From NCBI GenBank assembly GCA_017936385.1, contig JAGBFQ010000026.1:1-64000 (forward strand): 64,000 nucleotides of DNA, given 5' to 3'. Under the pieces are notes generated by a model that worked only from the letters and a program-made list of their open reading frames with translations, did no database searches and was not told the origin of the DNA. The first letter of the stretch is position 1. Every line of letters begins with the position of its first letter. A program made the translations under genes and the position numbers. Source of the stretch: Rikenellaceae bacterium. GTDB lineage: Bacteria > Bacteroidota > Bacteroidia > Bacteroidales > Rikenellaceae. Positions 35,198 through 44,421 of the stretch are shown here, piece after piece.

Positions 35198-37057
35198 TTA
35201 CCAAAATCTAATTCCGTTTTTATCGAAGGTAAAAATCCTTTCTTCTTTACCTTCGGATATGCAACGCAACCAATATACTGCATTCGAAGGCACTTTGTCG
35301 AAATGCAATACATTATCTGTGGCCGTTGCCTTTTCTAGTAATTGCCAACCTTTCATGTCCCAATAGTATAGCTCATATTGTAGTCCCGGACGAACGTTAT
35401 TTCCATCCATACGAGGAGAGAACTTAAAAGACGACAACTGCACTGGTTTATGAAAATCGAATTCACAATTACCTTTATGGAAATAATAAAAAGTTAGCAC
35501 GTCATCATCGTACATTCGTGATACCTCCGGACGCTCATTGGGATGGGCGTACTCCGAAGGAGGAATAGTGTCACCCGTTGGTTTACAAATATCAAGTTCT
35601 CCAACATAACCATTGATATGATGAGTTACATATCTCCAATAACGATAAGGCGTAGTCGTATTTACGTTAATGATATACGGAGTCATATATGGATTGTATG
35701 GAATTTGTCCAACTACAGTTGCGTCCTTAAATTCAGGATTATCGGCAGCTTCTATGTAGGAATCCTTAATACCTTGTTGCCAATAACTTTTACGCATAAA
35801 ATCATTAAGACATTTACGTGTCAGCGACATTGAAATTAATGAATCCTTGTTAGGCTTAAAGACAACTTTACGATTACTGGAAATATAAAATGGGTAATCA
35901 ATAGGTATTTGTTCTCCTTGAATGTAAATTACAGGAAGATACATATTATGTTTAACCAAATTGGTGAACTTCGCTTTACACCCTTTAATATCACTCCACC
36001 AATTGGGCTCCCACCGTCTTGAATTAAAGGAGGCAACATATGCCGTTTTGGTATGTCTAAGATATTTTATAGGAACGAAGACACTAATATCTTCGTTTGC
36101 CATATACATGTCTGTTACATCCAACCAATGAGAATTATTTAGATAGGGCGCATCCAAACAATGTTCCTTAGGAGTTGGATTGAGAGTATATGTACAACGT
36201 AAAAATTTAGTAGAACGTTGCACTTCTGAACTTCGTTGCGGAATGTGATTGTATTTGCTATCCAAAACAACTGGCATATAGTGTCGTCCATCACCAAGAT
36301 ATGCTTGAACAAAGAAATCTATAGCAGCAGGCATTCCAATGCTTCTATACGATGCTACTTCTGCGATAGCTGTTTCGATACAATCTTTAGGAAGAGGTGA
36401 ACCATCTGGCAAAAGAATACCCGTATAACTTAGTGGGTTTCTGGAGTAATATCGACGAAAAATATCATCATATAGTGTCTTTAAATCGTAAGCCGTATTG
36501 TAATGAGTGTAGAAATCAACCATTTCGTCCGTTAGAATAGGCTCTTGTTTCCAATCATCCAAAGGTTCATTCAATACTCTGTGAGGTAATATATAATTAC
36601 AGAAGTCTTCAAAACTAACATCGGCACACCAAGGATATTGTTCCCATATTTCAAAAGAACGATCAATGTTGCGAATCATATAGTCTGCCGTGATTATATG
36701 TATATCCTCAATAGCCTCAAGGGTTGCCATAATACTTGGTATCTTGTACGCAGTACAATACAATGCTCGTCTCATGATATAATTGTAATTTGCTGCAGCG
36801 GAATCAATAAACTGTTTATATTTGTCCATTGCTTCGCCATACATACCATAATGACCGGGCATATTTTCTATTAGGAACTCTGCGGCTCGCAATTTGAGGG
36901 AATCTTGTTTATCTTTGGAATAATGCTCCAATACAGATTCCAATTCAGCTCTATTTTCGCCACTATATGCCAGTGCTTGCTCCAATCGACTCGGTGAGCA
37001 TCCTAAGAGGCACACTGTTACAAATCCTACAAAAACTATAAATACATTTGCTTTCAT
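35198..37057 (-). CDS. Transglutaminase-like lipoprotein
   Basis: A 619-aa lipoprotein, lipobox CLLGC (Cys20). Residues 20-220 are helical (MPGHYGMYGEAMDKYKQF, ITADYMIRNIDRSFEIWEQYPW). The central part resembles the transglutaminase-like lipoproteins of Bacteroides (DCIETAIAEVASYRSIGMPAAIDF), with a candidate Cys and a His in GDGRHYMPVVL, although the usual HSW context is not present. The C-terminal 130 residues look like a beta-sandwich (discoidin-like). It is the only gene on the minus strand within the right arm. Its divergent partner is P13. Catalytic activity is doubtful. Confidence 0.6.
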   Translation of the reverse strand: MKANVFIVFVGFVTVCLLGCSPSRLEQALAYSGENRAELESVLEHYSKDKQDSLKLRAAEFLIENMPGHYGMYGEAMDKYKQFIDSAAANYNYIMRRALYCTAYKIPSIMATLEAIEDIHIITADYMIRNIDRSFEIWEQYPWCADVSFEDFCNYILPHRVLNEPLDDWKQEPILTDEMVDFYTHYNTAYDLKTLYDDIFRRYYSRNPLSYTGILLPDGSPLPKDCIETAIAEVASYRSIGMPAAIDFFVQAYLGDGRHYMPVVLDSKYNHIPQRSSEVQRSTKFLRCTYTLNPTPKEHCLDAPYLNNSHWLDVTDMYMANEDISVFVPIKYLRHTKTAYVASFNSRRWEPNWWSDIKGCKAKFTNLVKHNMYLPVIYIQGEQIPIDYPFYISSNRKVVFKPNKDSLISMSLTRKCLNDFMRKSYWQQGIKDSYIEAADNPEFKDATVVGQIPYNPYMTPYIINVNTTTPYRYWRYVTHHINGYVGELDICKPTGDTIPPSEYAHPNERPEVSRMYDDDVLTFYYFHKGNCEFDFHKPVQLSSFKFSPRMDGNNVRPGLQYELYYWDMKGWQLLEKATATDNVLHFDKVPSNAVYWLRCISEGKEERIFTFDKNGIRFW

Positions 37058-37071
37058 GTTGCGTCTTTTTG

Positions 37072-37079
37072 CAAAGATA
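37072..37079 (-). promoter_or_regulatory. -7 element of transglutaminase-like gene
   Basis: TATCTTTG on the minus strand, 15 nt before the start codon. It abuts the divergent P13 promoter. Confidence 0.4.
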
Positions 37080-37110
37080 TTGTTTTTATATGTTTAATAC
37101 ACTATATTTG
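37080..37110 (+). promoter_or_regulatory. Promoter of P13-BP15
   Basis: TTG (37080-37082), 20 nt, TATATTTG (37103-37110). Confidence 0.6.
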
Positions 37111-37130
37111 TATTTTCAATTTCCTAAAAA

Positions 37131-37526
37131 ATGAAAACAAAGCGAATTCTTTACACTTTGTGCAGCGTAGCAGTGGTTACTATCGTTGCATTTGCGACTT
37201 ACTCCGAAATTCAAAATCACCGACAGATGTCGGACCTAACGCGACGCAATTTGTAAGTCTTACTGGAAGGAGAGAACGATGGTTATGATTGTGTGCTACG
37301 AAAAGATGATTGTGATTTTATGATTGGAGAAAAGTGGCAGATAGATGTTATTGCCAAAAAAATTGGTTTAGCTGCCGGATTAAAGGTCGGTGATGTGATA
37401 GACCTTAGCTCGGGAACGCAACTATATAAACGTGCAGAATGGTTCAATGCATTAGAAGCTAAAGTTCGTTGTGGACAAGATATAACATGTAATATGTTTT
37501 TACGACAATTGGGGTTGATTTATTAA
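37131..37526 (+). pseudogene. P13: NVEALM-like peptide gene with nonsense in the conserved motif
   Basis: Starts MKTKRILYTLCSVAVV, the right-arm leader, then QNHRQMSDLTRRNL and TAA (37254-37256, codon 42) where other copies have GAG or another sense codon in NLEVL. The frame then continues open for 89 codons with four Cys (YDCVLRKDDCDF, VRCGQDITCNMF) to the stop before BP15. Translation would give only a 41-aa leader. Confidence 0.75.
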
Positions 37527-37536
37527 TAGCGTTGCT

Positions 37537-38601
37537 ATGAAATTAATATTAATTTTATTGATTGTAGCAGGATTGGCTTGTTGCCATTCTCCTCATGATA
37601 ATAATACTATTAGAGATTTGTCTGTTATTGCACAAGGAGAGAACATTACTAATGCCAATCAAGAGTTGTTTGAAAGCGTCGACTTTGTAGCTCTGCAAGA
37701 GTCCGAGGGCTTTTTATTGAGCGGAATTGATGCGTTACGCATTTTCGACAACAACTGGTATGTGCTTGATAATAAAAAAAATAGCCTTGTGGCGTCATTT
37801 GACAAAAATGGAGCACCACTTCACATCTACAATCGTATGGGACGCGCCAAAGGCGAGTATGGAATGATTGTTGGCTTTGACGTGAATTCCGACACTGGAG
37901 ATGTTTATCTGTTGTGCGGCCCTCCTAAAATCATTGTGCTGGACAAACACTTGCAATTCAAACAAGAGATAATATTAGAATCGCCCTATTGGAGAGTTGC
38001 ATACCACAATGATGGACTGGTGTTATATTCTCCGTGGGCCAAGGGAATAGACTATGTTAAATTAGCAGATGGCACAATTTCCGAGTTTACCCGATTCGAC
38101 ACTGAAGAGCAGCCTATTCCAGGACCAGAACCGACATTTATGCGCGATGGCGAACGCTTGTTCTTTTACAATGAATGTCTGCCATCCGTATATGAAGTTA
38201 CGGATGATGGAATGAATCGTATTGTCGAGTTGGATTACCCAAATAAAAATGCTCAAATTAATCGAGCCTCACTATCCGGAACAGATGTCGCCAAATACGC
38301 ACGTCCGATTATCTATGGAGTAATTGACCATGACAACAACTTTTCGTTCATCTATTCAATGTTGACTTACCGCATAAGCCTGCAACAAGACGAAAGAATA
38401 ATTAATTTACCTTGGCGTAATGAATGCCGAAAGGTTGCGTTGCGAGTTGGACGTTCATTGGTAGGATGGCAGTATCCTTATAACTGTACTCCCGAAAAGT
38501 TCAACCCATACGGCTTTTATGAAGGAGTAAATGTCAATTATTTGAATCAAGTTCCTGCTGAAGATGACAATCCCGTGCTTGTGATTTATAATCTGAAATA
38601 A
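37537..38601 (+). CDS. BP15: 6-bladed beta-propeller lipoprotein
   Basis: Lipoprotein of 354 aa with lipobox GLACC (Cys15/16). Features are VDFVALQESEGFLLSGI, GRAKGEYGMIVGFDV near residue 102 and EDDNPVLVIYNLK at the C-terminus. It lies 10 bases after the broken P13 and is followed by an intrinsic terminator at 38626. Its last 8 codons plus terminator and downstream promoter are nearly identical to those of BP18, indicating recombination between the two cassette ends. Confidence 0.86.
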   Translation: MKLILILLIVAGLACCHSPHDNNTIRDLSVIAQGENITNANQELFESVDFVALQESEGFLLSGIDALRIFDNNWYVLDNKKNSLVASFDKNGAPLHIYNRMGRAKGEYGMIVGFDVNSDTGDVYLLCGPPKIIVLDKHLQFKQEIILESPYWRVAYHNDGLVLYSPWAKGIDYVKLADGTISEFTRFDTEEQPIPGPEPTFMRDGERLFFYNECLPSVYEVTDDGMNRIVELDYPNKNAQINRASLSGTDVAKYARPIIYGVIDHDNNFSFIYSMLTYRISLQQDERIINLPWRNECRKVALRVGRSLVGWQYPYNCTPEKFNPYGFYEGVNVNYLNQVPAEDDNPVLVIYNLK

Positions 38602-38625
38602 AACGGATTTTCTTAAATCGAGTTT

Positions 38626-38658
38626 CCACCTTGCCAAATTAGGCAGGGTGGATTTTTT
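38626..38658 (+). terminator. Intrinsic terminator after BP15
   Basis: Ten-base-pair stem (38626-38635 with 38642-38651, one G-T pair), 6-nt loop, then six T. An identical copy is at 43139. Confidence 0.85.
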
Positions 38659-38665
38659 GTCAACA

Positions 38666-38697
38666 TTTGCTTTGTTGTGGGGAAAAACATATTTTTG
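38666..38697 (+). promoter_or_regulatory. Promoter of P14-BP16
   Basis: TTTG (38666-38669), 20 nt, TATTTTTG (38690-38697). Confidence 0.68.
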
Positions 38698-38721
38698 TAA
38701 TGAACAATAAACTTTGATGTT

Positions 38722-39108
38722 ATGAAAACAAAGCGAATTCTTTACTCTTTGTGCAGTGTAGCAGTGATGGCTGTTGCCGCATTTGTGGCTTACACCGAAA
38801 TTCATAATCACCGACAGATGTCGGACTTGACACGAAAGAACTTGATTGCATTAACCTCGGACGAAACAATAGATGGAGGAAGCGGCTTGTTGTGGAAAAA
38901 GCATTGGGTTACATGTCCTATTGCTGGGCAAATCATTGTTACAAAAGGTACCGAGACTATCGCCGCAGGAGTTTATGTGTATAGCGTTTCCTTGTTGGTT
39001 GAATTGTCGCAATCAACAGCCGTCTACACCGTGGTGGAATCACATGTCGGGCAGAAATCATATTGTTATGATGGGTGGAATCCCTGCAAAAAAGATGAAT
39101 GTCGATAG
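38722..39108 (+). CDS. P14: NVEALM-like secreted peptide, intact
   Basis: A 128-aa peptide with the reference right-arm leader: MKTKRILYSLCSVAVM, core, AAFVAYTEIHNHRQ, then MSDLTRKNLIALTSDE. The tail of about 80 residues has four Cys, one early (HWVTCPIAG) and three at the end (SYCYDGWNPCKKDEC). It precedes BP16 by 11 bases. Confidence 0.82.
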   Translation: MKTKRILYSLCSVAVMAVAAFVAYTEIHNHRQMSDLTRKNLIALTSDETIDGGSGLLWKKHWVTCPIAGQIIVTKGTETIAAGVYVYSVSLLVELSQSTAVYTVVESHVGQKSYCYDGWNPCKKDECR

Positions 39109-39119
39109 CGTTTTGTGTT

Positions 39120-40280
39120 ATGTTTCGGAGATTCGCATATTTAATAATATTTGTTACCGTTTGTTTAGGCGGTTGTAAAGAGTATAGCTCTTTGGAAGAG
39201 TATGTAACCAACCGTACTGAAGAATTTGATATTGAAATTTCAAGCGACCATTTTTTGGATGTTATGCCAATGCTCAATGAGTACAAACTGACAGCATTGG
39301 AAACCACTCGTGATTGTGTTATTGGCGAAGTAAACAAAATCCTTTACGCCAATGGTTGTTATTGTATTTTGGACCGTAGGCAACAAAAACAGATATTCGT
39401 TTTTGATGAAAGTGGAAAGTTCTTGCGGACAATCGGACGGCAAGGTCGCGGCCCGGGTGAATATAGTGAACCTTCCGATTTCTTTGTCTCCGACAGTATG
39501 GTAGTTGTTTATGATATGTTTATGCATAAATTAAATTACTATTCGTTGGCAGGAGAGTTTTTGCGCGACCAAGAATTGTCGTACAAGGTCTATGAAGTAG
39601 AAAAATCACCTTCTGACGATGGGCTATATGTCGTAGCTGGTGATAATCGAAATATTGAGGATGTTAAGGGTTTTGAGATACTGAAATTGTCGGATAATAA
39701 TATCGCCGAAGATGCTTTTCTGCGTAACGACTACACTATGAATTTCTCCAATGGATATGACTTACACATATTCAATGGCGATATTATTTATGCCAAGGCT
39801 CTTCGCTCTGGCGTTTTTGCATTTGACAATAGTGTCCCTTATTTAAGGTATAAATTCAATATCAAGCCCGCTCCTCTGCCTGATGATTTTGAGAAGGAGT
39901 GCAATGGCGATTTTACAAAATTCAAAAGGAGATATGCCAACTCTTATGCCTATTTCAATGGCCAATATTGGGAGACTAACAACTATGTGGGTGTCGGAGT
40001 GAATTTTCAAAATGTGCCTTATTTGGCAATATATAACAAGCACTCCAAGAGGTTAGATGTCGGTATGGTAGGTATAAGATATGGTCTAACTGATGAGGAC
40101 ATTAATGGTGTGCTGACATCTGTGTTAAGTGGCTCGTCATTAAGCATACAAGGCGATACTATCGTGGGCGTTATTTCGCCTATCAAAATTCCTCAAAATA
40201 TGCGAGCCGAGATTTTCAGTACCGAAGATGATTTCGAATTTGCCAATCCTGTGATTGTTCGTTTGAAATTAGGAAAGTAG
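39120..40280 (+). CDS. BP16: 6-bladed beta-propeller lipoprotein
   Basis: Start set at 39120 (MFRRFAYLIIFVTVC...), giving lipobox CLGGC (Cys19). An earlier in-frame ATG at 39099 would overlap the peptide gene. The protein is 386 aa with YKLTALETTRDCVIGEVNKI, GRQGRGPGEYSEPSDFFV near residue 112 and FANPVIVRLKL at the end. It is paired with the intact P14. Confidence 0.86.
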   Translation: MFRRFAYLIIFVTVCLGGCKEYSSLEEYVTNRTEEFDIEISSDHFLDVMPMLNEYKLTALETTRDCVIGEVNKILYANGCYCILDRRQQKQIFVFDESGKFLRTIGRQGRGPGEYSEPSDFFVSDSMVVVYDMFMHKLNYYSLAGEFLRDQELSYKVYEVEKSPSDDGLYVVAGDNRNIEDVKGFEILKLSDNNIAEDAFLRNDYTMNFSNGYDLHIFNGDIIYAKALRSGVFAFDNSVPYLRYKFNIKPAPLPDDFEKECNGDFTKFKRRYANSYAYFNGQYWETNNYVGVGVNFQNVPYLAIYNKHSKRLDVGMVGIRYGLTDEDINGVLTSVLSGSSLSIQGDTIVGVISPIKIPQNMRAEIFSTEDDFEFANPVIVRLKLGK

Positions 40281-40300
40281 TAGTTTTTTACCCAAATATA

Positions 40301-40330
40301 TTGCTTTATCGCAAAAAAAACATAATTTTG
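40301..40330 (+). promoter_or_regulatory. Promoter of P15-BP17
   Basis: TTG (40301-40303), 19 nt, TAATTTTG (40323-40330). Confidence 0.62.
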
Positions 40331-40353
40331 TGACAAATAATAAATTTTATATT

Positions 40354-40695
40354 ATGAAAACAAAGTGAATTCTTTTCTCTTTGTGCAGTGTAGCAGTGAT
40401 GGCTGTTGCTGCATTTGCAACTTACACCGAAATTCATAATCACCGACAGATGTCGGACTTGACACGAAAGAACTTGATTGCATTAACCTCTGGAGAGAAT
40501 GACACATATCCTAGATATAAAAATGTAACCGACAAATCAACTATCAAAGAGGTTAGAGTAGAAATTGACGAAAAGGGCGCAAAATTCGAATATGAGGTAT
40601 CTTGTGTTGTATATCACACATACTGCAAATCCGCTTCGGCATCACGTGTGTGTTACAGTTATTTAAATGGGACTATTAAAGAGTGTGCAGATTAA
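40354..40695 (+). pseudogene. P15: NVEALM-like peptide gene, TGA at codon 5
   Basis: MKTK, then TGA (40366-40368) replacing CGA, then ILFSLCSVAVMAVAAFATYTEIHNHRQ and MSDLTRKNLIALTSGEN. The rest is open for 109 codons with four Cys (VSCVVYHTYCKS, RVCYSY, KECAD). A restart at TTG 40381 would shorten the signal peptide to its core. P2 has TGA at the same codon. Confidence 0.72.
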
Positions 40696-40708
40696 TCTCT
40701 ATTAAATT

Positions 40709-41839
40709 ATGATTTATAGACATTTTATTTATTATATATTGTTTGTGGCGTATATTCTCTCGGGATGTTGCAACAAGGCAAATGATTCAGTAAGAGGTGC
40801 TATCAATATCGATTTGACAAAGAGTTGTGATTGTTCCGATTCGGACTTGTTTGAGGATGTGCGATTAATAAAACTAAACACTGGCGACGATTTTATTGGC
40901 TGCGTTGATAAAGTTGTTTGGTGTGATGACCAGTTTGTGGTGTTGGACAAACAGCAAAATAAGGTTTTTGTATTTGATGAGAATGGCAAAATACAGACCA
41001 TCATAAATCGCGTAGGCCGCGGTCCCAACGAGTATCTGTCTATTGGCGATATCGATTGCAAAGAGGGTGTTATTTTTATTTTTGATGACTCGTCTTATCG
41101 ATTGTGCCGATACGATATGGCAGGTGAATTCTTGGGCACAAATAAGGTGTGCGAGGGTTACCATATCGCAGTTATGGATGATGGTGTTGCCGTGTATGCA
41201 GGAGAGGATGCCGAGGAGTTTGAGTTGATTACATTTAACGAGCAATGTGAGCAAAGTGGCTCCTATCTTGAAGTGGACGATGTCCTTAACTCGTTGCCTA
41301 TAACATTTGTGAATGAAACAAGTCTTTCAAAATGCGAAGACGAGATTTTGTTGACTCGATATTTCGACTATACGGTCTATTCGTTGAAAGACAACTCCGT
41401 CGAACCCAAATACAAATTCTCTTTTGGTAGTGATAATTTCGACCCTGCAATTTTATCGTTTTCAACTCCTCAAGAGTTTCAGAAAAATGTTATACAAAGT
41501 CAAGGAGTACTTTCAATAGATTATTTGCTTGAAACTCCTCGTTGGCTGACTTTTCAAGCTGGCGATGAGAATGTTTACTATAATAAAGCGAGTGGAAACT
41601 ATGTGTTAAGAGGACAATTGCCCACATTGAGTAAAGTACTTTTATCCTATCCAGCAATGGCCTACAACTCTCAAACAGGCTATTTCTGCACAAAACTAAC
41701 ATCGAGCAATGTTGCCAATGCAATAATCCCGCTATTAACTAACAACCCCAGCGGATTCGAGGGACTTGACAACATTGTCAATCAATCCACAGATGAATCC
41801 GACAACGATTGGCTAGTGCTGTTTAAGATGCGTTGGTAG
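40709..41839 (+). CDS. BP17: 6-bladed beta-propeller lipoprotein
   Basis: Lipoprotein, 376 aa, lipobox ILSGC (Cys20). Features are VRLIKLNTGDDFIGCVDKV, GRGPNEYLSIGDIDC near residue 101 and a C-terminus WLVLFKMRW. It is 13 bases after the P15 stop. The ORF is intact. Confidence 0.85.
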   Translation: MIYRHFIYYILFVAYILSGCCNKANDSVRGAINIDLTKSCDCSDSDLFEDVRLIKLNTGDDFIGCVDKVVWCDDQFVVLDKQQNKVFVFDENGKIQTIINRVGRGPNEYLSIGDIDCKEGVIFIFDDSSYRLCRYDMAGEFLGTNKVCEGYHIAVMDDGVAVYAGEDAEEFELITFNEQCEQSGSYLEVDDVLNSLPITFVNETSLSKCEDEILLTRYFDYTVYSLKDNSVEPKYKFSFGSDNFDPAILSFSTPQEFQKNVIQSQGVLSIDYLLETPRWLTFQAGDENVYYNKASGNYVLRGQLPTLSKVLLSYPAMAYNSQTGYFCTKLTSSNVANAIIPLLTNNPSGFEGLDNIVNQSTDESDNDWLVLFKMRW

Positions 41840-41841
41840 TT

Positions 41842-41958
41842 TTGAAAAAAGATAAAGAGTATTCCGTAGTGTATAGCAAGAAGAATTGTTCGGGAGAGCA
41901 AACAGGTGCTTGTTGTAAGCAAAGTGAAGTTGTTTTGTATTTTGTAAATGTCAATTAG
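41842..41958 (+). pseudogene. P16: Cys-rich peptide tail without leader
   Basis: An open stretch right after the BP17 stop, KKDKEYSVVYSKKNCSGEQ then TGACCKQSEVVLYFVNVN, ending 11 bases into BP18. Three Cys and its position fit an array peptide whose leader and promoter were deleted by fusion to BP17. The only possible start is TTG at 41842. Confidence 0.55.
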
Positions 41959-43114
41959 TATGTTGATTTCTATTGTATTTTTGTTGTGTATGTTGTGCTT
42001 GTCTGCGTGCCAAGCACAAAATAAAATTGAGGATGACTTTGTAACCGAGGAGTTTACGTGCGACGAGTTTACGCAAGAGAAAGTGGTTGATTATGCTTTT
42101 GTTCCGCTTGAAACTTCCGAAGCGTCGTTGTTGGGTAAAGTTGTCAAAGTTGAAAAGGATGGTGATTGTTTGTTTGTATTGCACAAAATTGGTGATGAAT
42201 TGTCCATCTATGAATTCGATACAAATGGTCGTTTCGTTGCGCAGATTGGCGCCAAGGGACGTGCCAGCAACGAATATCTTTCGATATGCGACTTCGTAGT
42301 GGACCGCACCAATAAACGTATCGTGATTTTAGACCCGTATTTGAGGGTGTTGGCGTATGATTACTTTGGGAAACACCTCACAACAACCAAGATTGCCAAT
42401 CCCGAAATGAATAGCATCATCCCATTTGTTAAGGATAGTGAATTGTTGCCAGATGGCCGTCTTGTATTGTGGTTGATGCCCAACTACAACACTACTAATC
42501 TGGTTTGTGTGGTGGATGCTTCGTTCGAACAAATGGAAGTATTGGCCCAATGTGCATTGCCTGTTAAAGTAGGTGCTTATTCGTTTATGAATGCACCACT
42601 CACCGTTGATGTGGATAAAATATTGGCGCTTGTGCCAATGGCGACCAAACTTTTGATTTGGGGTAATGATGGCGAGTGTAAGGAGATAGTGTTGTCGCAA
42701 GAGATTAATGCCAACCTTGCAAAATTGGAAAGTCAACACTCTACATATGAAGATTATCACAATGCCGCCTTGATGTCATGCTATAGTGATTGCACTCGAG
42801 GGGTTTACATTTCGTCTGATTTACGAGTTGTTTCGACACCGGGTGGGTTCTACCTATTGGATGAAGATTTGGCCCATGCATCATTTGTCACAAATAATTC
42901 CACCGAAGGCAGTGTATCAAGCCTTACGATTAGTAGTAGTGATATTGTTGCAGTAAGCGAGAATAGTATTATTACCTTGCCGAACAGCGTATTCTGGAAT
43001 AATCTACCGGAACTGGTAAATAATAATCCCGAACTGGTAGATAGCACTTTGAGTTATGCGCCTGACTTTGAGCGAGGCGATAATCCCGTTTTTGTGATTT
43101 ATAATCTGAAATAA
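41948..43114 (+). CDS. BP18: 6-bladed beta-propeller lipoprotein
   Basis: Lipoprotein of 388 aa, lipobox CLSAC (Cys21); the ATG at 41960 is an alternative start. Features are YAFVPLETSEASLLGKVVKV, GAKGRASNEYLSICDFVV near residue 103 and RGDNPVFVIYNLK. It ends with the same 3' segment and terminator as BP15. Confidence 0.85.
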   Translation: MSISMLISIVFLLCMLCLSACQAQNKIEDDFVTEEFTCDEFTQEKVVDYAFVPLETSEASLLGKVVKVEKDGDCLFVLHKIGDELSIYEFDTNGRFVAQIGAKGRASNEYLSICDFVVDRTNKRIVILDPYLRVLAYDYFGKHLTTTKIANPEMNSIIPFVKDSELLPDGRLVLWLMPNYNTTNLVCVVDASFEQMEVLAQCALPVKVGAYSFMNAPLTVDVDKILALVPMATKLLIWGNDGECKEIVLSQEINANLAKLESQHSTYEDYHNAALMSCYSDCTRGVYISSDLRVVSTPGGFYLLDEDLAHASFVTNNSTEGSVSSLTISSSDIVAVSENSIITLPNSVFWNNLPELVNNNPELVDSTLSYAPDFERGDNPVFVIYNLK

Positions 43115-43138
43115 AACGGATTTTCTTAAATCGAGTTT

Positions 43139-43171
43139 CCACCTTGCCAAATTAGGCAGGGTGGATTTTTT
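43139..43171 (+). terminator. Intrinsic terminator after BP18
   Basis: Same 10-bp stem (43139-43148 with 43155-43164) and T-run as at 38626. Confidence 0.85.
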
Positions 43172-43178
43172 GTCAACA

Positions 43179-43209
43179 TTTGCTTTGTTGTGAAAAAAAC
43201 ATATTTTTG
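43179..43209 (+). promoter_or_regulatory. Promoter of P17-BP19
   Basis: TTTG (43179-43182), 19 nt, TATTTTTG (43202-43209). Confidence 0.65.
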
Positions 43210-43233
43210 TGATGAACAATAAATTTTGATGCT

Positions 43234-43401
43234 ATGAAAACAAAACGAATTCTTTACTCTTTGTGCAGCGTAGCAGTGGTTACTATTGTTGCATTTGCGA
43301 CGTACACCGAAATTCACAATCACCGACAGATGTCGGAGCTAACGCGACGCAATTTGGCGGCCTTATTGGAGGACGGAGAAGTAGGAATCAATGGTAAATA
43401 A
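43234..43401 (+). CDS. P17: leader-only NVEALM-like peptide, 55 aa
   Basis: MKTKRILYSLCSVAVV with the normal signal segment (VAFATYTEIHNHRQ) and MSELTRRNLAALLEDGE, then only VGINGK and a stop. No Cys tail is present. The frame and start are normal, so a product of about 35 residues after signal cleavage could be secreted. It either lost its variable domain or is a minimal form. It is 10 bases before BP19. Confidence 0.65.
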   Translation: MKTKRILYSLCSVAVVTIVAFATYTEIHNHRQMSELTRRNLAALLEDGEVGINGK

Positions 43402-43411
43402 ATGAATCATT

Positions 43412-44398
43412 ATGAGGTATGCATTTACACCATTTGTGGCTTATCTGTTAATGTCGATATTGACGGCTTGTGATAAGACTCATGAGAAATATAATCTGCC
43501 GACGTTCCCAAAACAAACAACAGCAACCGTTGCATCATTGGGCAGTGTGATGACAAATGTCGTATACGGCATAGAAGCAGTGGGGGATACCCTCATAGTC
43601 ATTGGTTATGGCGATGGCAAATATGTGCATCTGCATGATAAACAATCGGGCAGATTGTTATCTTCTGGGGTTTCTCGTGGTCGTGCCGAAAACGAGATAT
43701 TGTCAATAAGTGGCTATACTTGGGATGCAGAAAGTCAACAGCTCGTAATCAATGATGCACAACAAGGTGTGCTCAAGAGTTTTGTATTATCCGACAATTT
43801 CGCTTTGAAATCACAAATAGAGCTACCCCAGAAAGGGGCGACAGGTGCATACAAATTACATGACGATTTTTTTGTTACATTCAACACTAATTTTGATGCG
43901 AATGGCAATCACCGTTTATGTTTGATAAATAACGACTTGGTAGTGGATAGTTCTAATTACTGCCCGATTGATAGCCCCGACCTTGCAACCAATGTATATA
44001 TACAACCTCGTATTGCAATTTCTTCTGATGGTGCACATTTGGCTATAGGTACACTCTATGGGGGAGTTTTAGAGTTGTACTCATTATCGAGTAATAATAT
44101 CTCCCATATGGCTACACGACGCTTTATTGAACCTAAGATTATGGACGCTACGTTGTCTGCCGAACTCGGGTTTGTATATATGACAGCCACTAAGGACTAT
44201 ATCTTTACAATTACAAATGGATTCGCTCCTTTGGCAGAACCTTTAAATCGCATTATGATATTTGATTGGGAAGGACAGCCCAAACACCAAATTACCACTG
44301 ATGTAGCATTGGCGGCCATATGTGTAGATGCTGATGGAGATATTTATTGTATATCACAAACCTCAGAAGATATCACACTCGGCAAACTGACTGACTAA
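43412..44398 (+). CDS. BP19: BF3164/TolB-like beta-propeller lipoprotein
   Basis: Lipoprotein of 328 aa, lipobox ILTAC (Cys20). BF3164-type features are SRGRAENEILSISGYTW near residue 91 and MIFDWEGQPKHQITTDV near the C-terminus. It is the only clear BF3164-type member in the right arm, so both propeller classes use the same cassette design. Confidence 0.82.
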   Translation: MRYAFTPFVAYLLMSILTACDKTHEKYNLPTFPKQTTATVASLGSVMTNVVYGIEAVGDTLIVIGYGDGKYVHLHDKQSGRLLSSGVSRGRAENEILSISGYTWDAESQQLVINDAQQGVLKSFVLSDNFALKSQIELPQKGATGAYKLHDDFFVTFNTNFDANGNHRLCLINNDLVVDSSNYCPIDSPDLATNVYIQPRIAISSDGAHLAIGTLYGGVLELYSLSSNNISHMATRRFIEPKIMDATLSAELGFVYMTATKDYIFTITNGFAPLAEPLNRIMIFDWEGQPKHQITTDVALAAICVDADGDIYCISQTSEDITLGKLTD

Positions 44399-44421
44399 TT
44401 GCATTTTTTTTGTCTACATCA

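Larger units (their letters stand above)
43089..43270 (+). repeat. ~180-bp repeat, second copy of 38576-38757
   Basis: The end of BP18, terminator, promoter and first 12 codons of P17 are nearly identical to the end of BP15 through the P14 leader. The propeller bodies upstream are far more diverged. Confidence 0.85.

Noticed and set aside
12658-40368. Selenocysteine or stop-codon reassignment in the peptides
   Set aside because: TAA, TAG and TGA all occur inside peptide relics while the same codons end neighbouring genes normally; no SECIS-like context or sel genes are seen.
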